From positions 50,230,001-50,294,000 of the forward strand of contig JAZBRS010000035.1 of the NCBI GenBank assembly GCA_037176725.1: a stretch of DNA of 64,000 nt, read 5' to 3'. Positions within the stretch are counted from its first letter, which is position 1. Every line of letters starts with the position of its first letter. This document shows positions 1-9,477 of this stretch, one piece after another. The notes beneath the pieces were generated by a model, which saw only the letters and a list, made by a program, of their open reading frames with translations, was not told the origin of the DNA and did no database searches. The stretch is from Posidonia oceanica. Its lineage: Eukaryota; Streptophyta; Magnoliopsida; Alismatales; Posidoniaceae. The translations under genes and the position numbers were made by a program.

Positions 1-601
1 ATAGGGCATGCATCTTCTCATCTGAGTCTACCAATTAGTTTGCGAAGGATAGTCCCGACCTCTTGTTCCACTGCTTTGGGCATGGCGCAAGTCAGTCGGT
101 CTGTCCCCCCTTTTTGTTCAGGGGTCGTGTCGGTGTTAGTAGAGGGTACCACCCACGCCTCGGCGGGGTCGAGGCCACCAACGCACCACCCTGTCATTAC
201 CTGAGCTCTAGGCCAAGAGTTAGGCAGGGAACCCACTTTTCTGACCTGAGTCGGTGACCCGTACACCCAGGGATACCCGAAGTAGATCACCTGCTAAGAT
301 ACACTAGGTAAGTAAGGGGGCATACTAGAAAGCAGACATATCATTCATGCCATCTAATTTAACTCATTTGCATCTGTCTTTCAGTTTCTAATTCCTGTTT
401 CCTTCTGTTTGTGTCAGCAGCGATCGGTAAGCGAGTTCCCCTTGCTGGAGCTTGAGTACCGACCCTTTCTGACACCCCTGTTGCGACCTTGTTCGCGACC
501 ATTCCCCTTCGGAGCTATCCGCCTTTGCGACGATAGCTCCTATTAGGAATCGCCGATTGCATACCCGTCGCAGCCCTATTCTCACGCGCTCTAGGTCAGC
601 A
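1..601 (+). other. 5' leader of element B (between PBS and gag)
   Basis: Untranslated leader upstream of the gag start at 602. Bases 1-290 match the reverse complement of element A at about 17,580-17,865 and the plus strand at 63,793-64,000, so this block is shared by three elements. It is open on both strands for 60-90 codons in A and B, but the frame is not kept in the third copy. Bases 300-600 are pyrimidine-rich and lead into gag. The PBS itself is left of the window. Confidence 0.8.
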
Positions 602-1183
602 ATGGCCCAGTACGTCAGTGAGCCTCTTTTTACTCCTATCACGGAGGGTGTTTCCGTTCTGGCCCCTCCGGTTGCTCCTTCTGTCCCCGTTGTTCCCCCT
701 CCGATGCCAGGGTTTCCTCCCCTGACGCCTCTAGGATCTCAGTATGTCCCGGGATAGTGGCAAGCATCTCTCCCTCCGGATCCGGTCGCCGAGTCTATCT
801 TGATGACCGTTACTCGCGCTTCGGAGACGGCATTGCCCCCTCCGTCCCAGGGATACGTCGCCTTTGACATCCCTCCTACCGCTGCTGCGACCTTTACTGT
901 AGAACCCTTTCCTCCCGGACAGTCTGTGTCCGTGCCATTCACTTCTCAACCTTCGCCGGCACTGCACTTCAGCGTTCTCGCTGCTGAGACGCCTGAGGCG
1001 CAGTACCAGCACCTGATGGAGCTTGCCCAGAGACTACAGGGCATGGCTTTATTGGTTCGTCCTCCCTGTGCTGCTGTCATTCCAGAGATTCCATTGAGGC
1101 CAGTTCCTGCATTTCATGCATCTACCTCTACACCTCCGCCTCGACCATCGTCTCAACTGCTCACGGTTCCGACGATGGGGGCC
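602..1183 (+). pseudogene. gag: gag, 5' part (element B), cut by insertion of element A
   Basis: N-terminal part of the capsid polyprotein. The ATG at 602 is chosen because element A has the homologous ATG (M-A-Q start) at the same place and the context CAATGGC is favourable. The product is Pro/Ser/Thr-rich and matches A's gag N-terminus through to L-T-V-P-T-M-G-A just before 1183. An in-frame TAG lies at 755-757, where A has a glutamine codon. The frame continues at 24,335 beyond element A and its duplicated GGGCC. The apparent continuation past 1183 to about 1339 is read-through into A's LTR and is not gag. Confidence 0.9.
1179..1183. repeat. Target-site duplication of element A, left copy (GGGCC)
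   Basis: Five bases GGGCC directly left of the LTR end at 1184, repeated at 24,330-24,334 directly right of the other LTR end. Five-bp duplications are normal for Ty3/gypsy integrases. The copies also overlap the gag frame of B correctly. Confidence 0.96.
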
Positions 1184-1332
1184 TGTAGTAATCCCGGTGT
1201 TCGGATCGTCCATGCACGTTGCCAAAGCTCGCGTGCACCGATCGGAATCAGGCTCACTATAAGCGGCTATGTCCAAGAAGGAAGACCTAACTCGAAAACA
1301 TTTAAAAGAGGGAAAAAAGGAAAGAAAAGAAG

Positions 1333-1640
1333 AAGATAAGACAAAATCGGAGTCGCCACCAAGTCTATTAAATCGGAAGACGAGGAAAACCGGGGAAATG
1401 CGCGAATAATCACGCAAAACCAAGCAAAAGATGCAAAGCAAAGCAATGCAAAAGAAATAAGATGCAAATGAATGCAAATGATGTGACTCATGCCTAGGAC
1501 AAGGGCAATATGGTCATTGCGGGCCAAGAGAGGGTAAGGACTCCTGTTACGCGCGGGGAAGGTGTTAGGCACCCCCGACACGCCCGAGAATCGGTCTTTC
1601 TAGGCTTACGCTCGCATATGCAGGGAAATGCAGACTTTGA
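1333..1640 (-). promoter_or_regulatory. Conserved LTR terminal block containing a PBS-like motif
   Basis: In element orientation this block carries 'gcctaacaccttcccc', 'gcgtaacaggagtcc' and then GGTGGCGACTCC after a short AATAGAC stretch. It recurs in every family-1 LTR here (about 18,751-19,058 minus, 43,160-43,470 plus, 51,765-52,060 plus, 57,680-57,965 minus) and three times in the family-2 LTR. Conservation far exceeds that of neighbouring LTR sequence, which suggests a role in transcription, packaging or reverse transcription. The role is inferred only. Confidence 0.6.
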
Positions 1641-1959
1641 ATGCCTAAGTGCCAATGAATGCCTGTCTAAATGCTCAAAGGTGTGCTCTAAGTGATGAGA
1701 GACGATGCAAGGAAGTAAACGTGCAATCTAAGCGCTCAGCAACGCTGTCTGTGTTCCAAACCGGGCGGAACCTGGCTCGTGAGAACTCCGGACAGTAAGC
1801 ATCATCGCCCTATATGCAAATGTAGGCGAAAAAGCGGAACAGCGAGAAAACCATGCAATGCAATCGACATGCAAGGGAAAACGGCGTAAAACAGTGCGAG
1901 GAACGAAACCAAGTATGTAAAAAGACGCGAGAACAGGGTCGACATGCAAAATGGGGCAA

Positions 1960-2840
1960 GAAATGGAACAAGAACGCAAAACCGTGCGAGAAAACGAAAG
2001 AAGGGCGCAAAACTGGGCAAGAAAACACCAGGGCACGCAAAACGGAGCGGAAAAACAAGACTGCGCGCAAAACGAGGCGGGAAAACTAAAGGGCACGCAA
2101 AACGGAGCGAAACAAAGAAGCGGCGCGCAAAACGGAGCGAGAAAACTTGAAAACACGCAAAACGAGGCAAAAAAACTATAGGGCACGCAAAACGGTGCAG
2201 GACAGGGAAGCGGCACGCAAAACGGAGCGAGAAAACTTGAAAACACGCAAAACGAGGCGAAAAAACTAAAGGGCACGCAAAACGGTGCAAGACAAAGAAG
2301 CGGCGCGCAAAACGGAGCGAGAAAACTGGAAAACACGCGAAACGAGGCAAAAAAACCAAAGGGCACGCAAAACGGTGCGAGAAAACAAGACTGCACGCAA
2401 AACGAGGCGAAAAAACTAAAGGGCACGCAAAACGGTGCAGGACAGGGAAGCAGCACGCAAAACGGAGCGAGAAAACTTGAAAACACGCAAAACGAGGCGA
2501 AAAAACTAAAGGGCATGCAAAACGGTGCAAGACAAAGAAGCGGCGCGCAAAACGGAGCGAGAAAACTTGAAAACACGCAAAACGAGGCGAAAAAACTAAA
2601 GGGCACGCAAAACGGTGCAAGACAAAGGGGCGGCGCGCAAAACGGAGCGAGAAAACTGGAAACCACGCAAAATGAGGCGAAAAGACCAAAGGGCACGCAA
2701 AACGGTGCGAGAAAACAAGACTGCACGCAAAACGAGGCGAAAAAACTAAAGGGCACGTAAAACGGTGCGAGAAAACAAGACTGCACGCAAAACGAGGCGA
2801 AAAAACTAAAGGGCACGCAAAACGGTGCGAATGGCATGCA
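1960..2840 (-). repeat. LTR minisatellite, 30-bp units in 60-bp higher-order repeats
   Basis: About 28 tandem 30-bp units containing CGCAAAACGGTGC or CGCAAAACGAGGC alternate to give an exact 60-bp period. Because 30 and 60 are multiples of three, frames stay open on both strands for hundreds of codons (for example 1728-2915 minus and 1802-2689 minus), giving Phe/Cys/Pro-rich repeat 'proteins' judged spurious. The same 30-bp unit occurs in about ten copies in the other LTRs. Confidence 0.9.
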
Positions 2841-2859
2841 AATGAATGCAGTGCAGAGG

Positions 2860-3960
2860 TTCAGGAGGACATACCTGGAGATCCTGGAGTCTGATCGGAG
2901 ATCTTCTTGGTCCATGCTGAAGAGCGCTTCGCTGCGGTCGCCTGGGCAGCTTACTTGAGGAGATCCAACGGTCGGATTGGAAGATATCGCAGCTTCGGAG
3001 CGGAAGGGCCAGAACAGGGGAGAAGAACAGATCTAAGTGTCCAGGGGGTCCTAGGGGTGTGCTGAAGGTCCTCCTGAGTGAAGGGGAGTTAAAAGTGCTT
3101 AGTGTATGCAAAGGGGAGCTTAAATGCAAGATTAAATGAATGCAGAATGCAATGCAAAGCAAGAAAAGATAAAGGAAACGATTTGGAAAGAACGGGGGTT
3201 TAAAAGCATTTTTGAAGAAAGAAAGGGGCTAAAATGCAAATTTTCCAGGAAACAGGGGTTCTGGGGAGTCCGGGAATGCAAGTGGAGGGTCTACATGCAA
3301 TTTTTGCAAACATAGGAGTTAAAATGCAACTTAGGGGCAAAACAGTCTTTTTACATGGTTTTTGAAAGATGCAAGGCTCTATGTGTGATTTTCAAATCAT
3401 GCGGGGTCTGAAAATGCAATTTAGTATGGAAAATATGCTCTAAAAAATAGATTACAGGACTGCAATGTGATTTTTAAAAAGATCAGGGTCAAAAATGCAA
3501 TGTAATAAACTAAAAATGCATGCCAGAGTTACTGTCCATTTAAAGTGGACCTAAGTGCAAAAATGAAAAGTCAGAAGGTAAGAAATGCAATGCAGTATGC
3601 AAAATGGAAAAATAAAGGCTAAGTTCCTACAGTGCAGTGGACTAAGATGCAAAAATGACAGAACCAGGGATTTGAAATGCAATGTAATAAGGCAAACTTC
3701 ATGCATTAAAATTAAATATTCTACAGCAGGATTCAGATGCTAAAATCAAGAACAGAAGGACCAAACTCAAACTTTTTATAACTAGAAAGCACAGTAAATG
3801 GATCGGAATGGAAATACTGAAACATGGGAATAAAATGAGCAATTTAGCAAGATAACAAATCAGAAACTAAGCAACTTAAATAATCTAAGGACCAGAATGC
3901 AAAAATAAGAAAACTTAAGGCAGAAATGTAATATTTGCACTAAAAACCATATTCCTGAAA
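2860..3960 (-). other. Non-coding LTR interior: shared block, then TGCAA-word zone
   Basis: Bases 2860-3080 are shared with all other LTRs in the window. Bases 3160-3960 contain short quasi-repeats in which a word such as aaATGCAAttt is followed by 20-40 bases and another 'aggGxCTAAAATGCAA'. Read in LTR orientation this is TTGCAT plus TTAGGTCCCT-like text, clearest in B's LTR at 41,030-41,860. No gene is seen. Confidence 0.7.
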
Positions 3961-3965
3961 AAATA

Positions 3966-5335
3966 ATGCTACAGTGGCCGCCGGCGGTGGGAGTACTGTA
4001 GCAGTGAGCTTCCAGTCCTCACCACCGCCGGCACGGGGGAGCTGGGGAGGCGCTGGGCGGCGGAGGACGGTGCTGGCGACCGCGCGGAGCTCTGGGCAGC
4101 GTCGGAGCGGGGTCTCAGTGGCTGGAGCGCCCGGAAGACCTGCGGCCGGGGCCGGAGAAGACAGGAGGGCCGGCGGGACGAGGACGGCGCTGGAGGTCTG
4201 GAAACTCGCTTCTGAGCGGCTGAAAAGCTGAAGAGGAAGGAGAGAGAGCTGAAGAGGGGGGAAAGTACCTTCTCCCGCGTCTGGAACGTGCCCCCGACGT
4301 CGGTGGGCTCTGCAGATGCCGGCGGCGGTCGTCCGGAGCGTGCGGGGGTCGTCAGCGGCTCGCGATCGTCCAGAACTGCCCCGTGGAGTCCTCCGGTTCT
4401 TCCTGGACGTCCGGAGCGAGGTTTTGCAGCCCAGAGGAGAAGGTTGGGTTTTTGGGTGGACTGCAGGCTGCCGGAGGCTGGGGGCGCGGTTTGTTGCTCC
4501 TCGGCTCGGCTGGAGACCTCCGGAGGGTTGCTGGAGGTTCGGTGATGGTTGCTAGGTGGTTGGCTCGGGCAGCGGAAGTCTGTGATGCGTTTTTGCAGGT
4601 GGGTCGATTTCTGGCAGAAAAAGGGGACGACTGTTTGTTGTGGGGGGTCTGGTCTGTGAGGGGAGTTGGAGGCAAAGTAGAGCAGGGTTGGAAAGGTGGT
4701 TGTCCGGCGAGTGCCTGGGCGGAGTTTCGGGGGATGCGGTGGACTGTGGCACTGGGAATTTCGGAAGGGAAGGGCGGTGGGTTCTGTCTGGATTTCCGGT
4801 GGATTCAGGAGGAATGCTGGGCTCGTTCGCTGTGGGAAGGAGGGGAGGATTTGCAGGAGTCTTGGGTGAGATTGGAGGGCCAATTCCGAGTGATTTCGGA
4901 GGTGTTCTGGCTTCGGTTTGCTGTGTCCAGAAGAGGCGGAAGTCGGGCGTTCTCTGGTGGTTTTCTGGGGAGGAAAGGGTTGCTCTCTCGCTCGGAATTC
5001 GCTGGAATCGCTCTCCTCTCTTCCGGGATCTTCCCCTCTGGTTTTCTCCTTCCCTTTTCTTCCTCAAAATCCACTCTGATTTCCCTCCTTTTTCCGCCTG
5101 ATTTCTGATAGCCTCTCCTCTTGGTTTTGCAGGTCTGCCGCATTGAATGCCACGGCGTGGCAATGGCAGGAAGCACGGACCGACGTTCGGCGCGAGCAGA
5201 AGATGGCAGGAGGGCAGAATGGCAGGCGGCGTGCTACTGTAGCACTGCAACGCGCGGACGGAGGAAGAAGAAGGACTGTGGATGACTGTAGCAGCGGGCT
5301 GTGGTTTAAAAAAGGAAGAAATAGGGTAATGGGCT
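3966..5335 (-). other. GC-rich central LTR segment with overlapping open frames
   Basis: An abrupt GC-rich island, bounded by copies of ACTGTAGC (about 3970, 4003, 5235, 5286). It has long open frames on both strands (for example 3969-4883 minus, 4383-5108 plus, 4552-5250 minus) of Pro/Ser/Arg-rich composition. I recognise no domain. Related GC-rich islands lie centrally in the other LTRs (40,380-40,940; 48,880-49,480; 60,420-61,900), but their ORFs are not preserved as one frame, so I treat them as non-coding. Confidence 0.6.
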
Positions 5336-6914
5336 GGTGAGCCCAGTAAAGAAGAAAAGAAAGGATAAAAAAGAAGAAAGAAAGAAAGAAAGATGGGAAG
5401 AAGGAGGGAAAAGAAAATAGAAAAAAAAAGGATAAAAATAAATAAAAATATTAGATGAGTTGTGTTGTAGGTTGGGTGTTTAATTGGATTTTTTTAATGA
5501 CTGTTTTTAGGTTAATTAGTGGGTTTTAGGCTTGATTAGGGCTTTAGGGTTTTATTTTGTTTTTGATTTGTTTTCCACTTGATTAGGGGTTGGTTAAATT
5601 CTTTTAAATTGTTTTTAAAATTGTGTTTTCTTGTTAAGTATTTTAGGATGTTAATTAGGATTTTTAGGATTTATTTTCGTATTGATTAGAGTGGGTTTGG
5701 GCTTTTTAGTTCTAGTCCTTTATATTTTCCTTCTTTAAGTCTTTTGAACCATGCTTTTGTTTTTCATTTGTTAATTCTTCTTGATGTTTTTTTAGTTGAT
5801 TTTTTCCTGGTTTGATTAAGTGTTTTAAGTCCTTTAACTGCATTTTCTTTTCCCTTTTTAATTAGGTTTTATGTCATTTCTTCCTTATGTTTATTAGGTT
5901 AAGTCTTTTACCTCCTTTAATTACTTGTTTCATTATTTGATTTTTAATTCTTCTTTTTAGGGTTTGTTTTTTAATTCTTTTAGTGGGGTTTTCATTTTTG
6001 GTAGGTTCTGATTTCATTTCAATTTTTTAGTTGATTTTACAGTATTTTGTTTTAGTTTGTTTTGCATTTTCTAGTTTGCATGCTTGATTTTCTTTTTTAG
6101 CTTGATTTAATTAAGTTTGGGTTTTTAATTATTTATTTAATGTTTTTAGTTGCTTTTTCTTGGGATTCTGATTTGTTTCTTTTATGTCTTGGGTTTTTAC
6201 AGATTTTTAAGGATTTTCATGGGTTTTTGCAAAAGAAAGAAGAAGAAAAGAAAAAGAAGGAGAAAAAGGGAAAAAAGGGGATAAAAGGGGAAAGAGATAG
6301 GTTTGAGGGAAAAGATTTTTTAAAATTCAAGGAAAATGGTAAAAATAAAATAAAAATAGGAATAAGGTGGAGAAGGGGTAGGAGTACAAAGGGGGCCCGC
6401 TGTCAAGCCAGAAAAAGGGCGAGAAGGGGAGGAAAAGAGAGACGATAATCAGGAGAGAGAGAGGAGAGAGAAAACGATAATCCCAGAGAGAGAAAACGAT
6501 AATCCAGGCAAAAGGGGGTCTTAGGAGTCTCGGAAAGGGGTGAAATTTGGCGGGTGCGGGGTCTAGGGTTTCCAGTTCTGCTCCCGGAGTTTTGGTTTGG
6601 TTTTGAGGAAGTTTTGGAGGGGTTTTGAGGTGTAGAAAAAGGGTATTTTTGTCTAAGTTTCCTAGGGTTTTTGGGAAGGGTCTGGTTTGAGATTTTGCAG
6701 GCTTTTTGGTGGGTTTGCTAAGTCATCAGGGGTGAGTTTTCCTATGAATTTTGGTTGATTTTCGGGTTCGGGAAAGGGGGGTAATCCTAGGTTGAGTTTG
6801 GGCTTGTTTTGAGGGGAAAGAAGGAGAGGAAGGTGTGGATTTGGGTCTAGGTTCGGGTCCAGCAGCCACCAGAAGGCTCCAAACGATCCAGCCTGTCAAA
6901 ATGGGGTGTCAACA
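5336..6914 (-). other. AT-rich outer part of the LTR
   Basis: Bases 5340-6240 are T-rich on the plus strand with few G/C and no sustained frame. Bases 6240-6500 are purine-rich with GATAATCaGGAGAGAGA motifs. Bases 6500-6914 form the outer LTR end. A (GAAA)n run at about 5375-5395 is 8 bp longer here than in the right LTR. No gene is seen. Confidence 0.75.
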
Positions 6915-6931
6915 GATGCCCCTCCCTGAGC
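6915..6931 (-). other. Polypurine tract (PPT) of element A
   Basis: On the minus strand, GCTCAGGGAGGGGCATC lies directly before the 3' LTR start. The identical 17-mer precedes the LTRs at 37,933 and 53,467. It is the expected primer site for plus-strand DNA synthesis. Confidence 0.9.
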
Positions 6932-7376
6932 AAGGCCGAGCGAAGCGAGGCCGCTGCTTAGGGTTGACGGGACACCCCATTTGACCGGCGAGAGCAGAGG
7001 GTTTGCTATCGGCGTGAGCCACTTATTCGGCGGATGCGCCGAACATCGTGGATCGTTGCCGCAATGCAAAGTGCAGGTGCAAATGGATGAGATGCAGTGT
7101 ATGCGATGCATGTCGATGCGGATGCAATGCAAAAGTTAGTGTTAGAGTTAGTACCGACCGGGGGGGCCGAAGCGACGCGGGTGACGCTGGCGATGTTGAC
7201 GACGCTGAGGAAGGACGTTGTGGCGCACCGTGGAGCTTGACGAGAGGTCCAGACCTGCCACGAAGAGAAGGACAGCCAAAAGCCACTAAGGAGCGACGGG
7301 AGAGGTGGACCTTTTCCCAGACGCGGAGGGATGCGGGGCTCCGTCCTTTGGGACGAAGTCGCGCGGGGGGGTGATA
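6932..7376 (-). other. 3' untranslated region of element A next to the PPT
   Basis: Homologous to B 37,385-37,915 and to C 53,100-53,450. It includes a stretch around 7015-7140 rich in TGCAAATG/GATGCAATG words, and a CCCCATTTGACCGG segment resembling the LTR start. No coding potential is recognised. Confidence 0.7.
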
Positions 7377-8500
7377 AGTTGTCGGACTTATCGACCGGAT
7401 GAGTTTCGGATCATCAGCCGAGGGCGATAGTTTAGGTTATCAGCCTGGCGATAGTTTACGGTCCTATCAACCGGAAGGCGCAGTTGTGAGTGATAGTTAC
7501 TGGATATCAGCCGTATAACATGGTTGCCATAGATAGTTTAGGATATCAGCCTGGATAGATAGTTTAGGATATCAGCCTAGATAGTTTAGGATATCAGCCT
7601 AGATAGATAGTTTACAGTCCTATCAACTGGAAAGGGCAAACCATGAGGGATAGTTACTGGATATCAGCCGTATAACGCAAGTGCCGGATAGTTTAGGATA
7701 TCAGCCTAGATAGATAGTTTAGGATATCAGCCTAGATAGTTTAGGATATCAGCCTGGATAGATAGTTTAGGTTATCAGCCTGGCGGCCTTGCGAGGGACA
7801 GTTACTGGATGTCAGCCGTATAATGCAATTGCGATGGATAGTTTAGGATATCAGCCTAGATCGATAGTTTAGGTTATCAGCCTAGATCGATAGTTTAGGA
7901 TATCAGCCTAGATAGTTTAGGATATCAGCCTAGATAGATAGTTTAGGTTATCAGCCTAGATAGAGCAATTGCAAGGGATAGTTACTGGATATCAGCCGTA
8001 TAACGTAATTGCCATGGATAGTTTAGGATATCAGCCTAGATCGATAGTTTAGGTTATCAGCCTAGATAGATAGTTTAGGATATCAGCCTAGATAGTTTAC
8101 AGTCCTATCAACTGGAGGGGGCAATTACGAGGGACAGTTACTGGATGTCAGCCGTATAACGCAGATGCCGGATAGTTTAGGATATCAGCCTGGATAGATA
8201 GTTTAGGATATCAGCCTAGGTAGTTTAGGTTACCAGCCTAGATAGATAGTTTCGGTTATCAGCCTGGCAGCACTGCGAGGGACAGTTACTGGATGTCAGC
8301 CGTATAACACAACTGCGGGCCAACCATGGATCGGCCAAAAGATAGATAGTTTAGGAATATCAGCCTAAGAATAGATAGTTTAGGATATCAGCCTGGGTCG
8401 ATAGTTTAGGAATATCAGCCTGAGAGTAGATAGTTTAGGATATCAGCCTGAGAGTGCTTGATTGTTGATAGTTTAGGATATCGGCCTAAGGGAACTTGAT
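7377..8500 (-). repeat. Hairpin-unit tandem array, 3' region of element A
   Basis: About 40 short units of types GATAGTTTAGGATATCAGCCT, GATAGTTTACAGTCCTATCAAC and GATAGTTACTGGATATCAGC. Each unit is a small inverted repeat (for example GATA-8 nt-TATC). Variants keep pairing: GACAGTTACTGGATGTC at 7797, 8132 and 8281; GATAGTTACTGGATATC at 7492, 7649 and 7977; GGTAGTTTAGGTTACC at 8219. Known: Tat-lineage 3' UTRs are hypervariable and can seed satellites. Inferred: stem pairing is maintained. Confidence 0.85.
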
Positions 8501-8584
8501 TGATGAATGATCGAGTGATGAGTGATTGTTTGACGAGTGAGTGAATGCTGAGTGATTGATTGACGAGTGCTCGATTGCTTGATA

Positions 8585-8915
8585 AGAGGGGATGAGATCA
8601 TGATGAGAACTACTGCTAAAGAGGGGGACGAGATCATGATGAGAACTACTGCTAAAGAGGGGGATGAGATCATGATGAGAACTACTGCTAAAGAAGGGGG
8701 ATGAGGTCATGATGAGAATTACTGCTAAAGAAGGGGGATGAGGTAATGATGAGAGCTACTGCTAAAGAAGGGGGGTGAGATCATGATGAGAACTATTGCT
8801 AAAGAAGGGGGATGGGGTAATGATGAGAGCTATTGCTAAAGAAGGGGGGTGAGGTAATGATGAGAGCTATTGCTAAAGAAGGGGGGTGAGGTAACGATGA
8901 GAGCTTGGTTGAAAA
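8585..8915 (-). repeat. Tandem array of about 36-bp units
   Basis: Roughly nine units of the type 'gagatcatgatgagaac' plus 'tactgctaaagaaggggg'. Small frames open across it are repeat artefacts. It is not obviously related to the hairpin array beside it. Confidence 0.85.
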
Positions 8916-8924
8916 AGGTGATAA

Positions 8925-9035
8925 GATATCGGACTTATCGGCCGGCAAAGAGGAGATGAGATAATGATGAGATTGATTGATTGGGAAAGGTGATAAGATA
9001 TCGGACTTATCGGCCGGCAAAGAGGAGTTGAGAAC
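8925..9035 (-). repeat. Two GATAAG...CTTATC repeat copies
   Basis: Two copies of GATAAGATATCGGACTTATC followed by 'ggccggcaaagaggag'. In the opposite orientation this is the unit of B's 56-bp array at 35,690-36,250, so A has two copies where B has about eleven. Confidence 0.85.
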
Positions 9036-9069
9036 AAGGGTGGGATACTGCAGGGCGTCTGAAAAGATG

Positions 9070-9096
9070 CCCCTGGTATCAGGATGATACCAGGGG
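9070..9096 (-). other. Perfect 12-bp-stem hairpin in the 3' region (element A)
   Basis: Arms CCCCTGGTATCA (9070-9081) and TGATACCAGGGG (9085-9096) with a 3-nt loop. In element orientation the sequence is identical to B 35,566-35,592, including the loop. A near copy is at 46,105-46,133. Its function is unknown. Confidence 0.85.
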
Positions 9097-9477
9097 TTAG
9101 TCGAAACGTCCCTGGTATCGAGAAAAGCGAAGGATGGACAAAACTGACGTGTTTGTCAGACGAGTAGTTTGGGGTACCAGCCCAAAGGAGACTCAGCCGG
9201 GGATGTCTGATAGCAGGTCGGACGGCGCGGGTTCGCGGAGGTCCTGGAGCCTGGGTCGTTTGCTGAGGACTTTCCTGCGTTATGCGAGCAATCAGTCGGG
9301 CCAAGGGGCCTCCGGATGTGAGCGACAAGGAGCATGGAATGCATGATCAGCCTTGAAATGTGAACAGCCAGCACAAAACAGTTTTGCATTGATAGAATTG
9401 TTGGTTACATGCCCGTGACAGGCCAAAAAGTACAGCACAACTTGAAAGGAAGACAGAATGACAGCCGCGTGATGGCT

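Larger units (their letters stand above)
1184..6914 (-). repeat. 3' LTR of element A (5.73 kb)
   Basis: Left LTR. On the minus strand it starts TGTTGACACCCCATTTTGAC at 6914 and ends GGGATTACTACA at 1184. In element orientation it holds: an AT/T-rich part with purine tracts (6914 down to 5340), a GC-rich part (5330-3966), a zone of spaced TGCAA words (3960-3160), a block shared by all LTRs here (3080-2860), a 30/60-bp minisatellite (2840-1960), and a conserved terminal block with a PBS-like motif (1640-1184). It is unusually long for a plant LTR. I could not place a TATA box or poly(A) site with confidence. Confidence 0.96.

Noticed and set aside
18..290. Antisense 90-codon ORF in the leader (also 17,560-17,769)
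   Set aside because: Kept in A and B only because the nucleotide sequence is conserved; frame is lost in the third copy at 63,793-64,000.
800..1339. 179-codon plus-strand ORF
   Set aside because: Only the part up to 1183 is gag of B; the rest is element A's LTR read in the wrong context.
1728..2915. 395-codon and 295-codon ORFs in the LTR (also 19,146-20,333)
   Set aside because: They are read through an exact 30/60-bp tandem array, which keeps frames open on both strands. No domain, no start conservation in other LTRs; same nucleotide array is shorter elsewhere.
3969..5250. Overlapping ORFs of 232-304 codons on both strands in the GC-rich LTR part
   Set aside because: Pro/Ser/Arg-rich low complexity, open on both strands because of composition. 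The two A copies are near-identical LTRs and give no independent support; other LTRs do not keep the frame.
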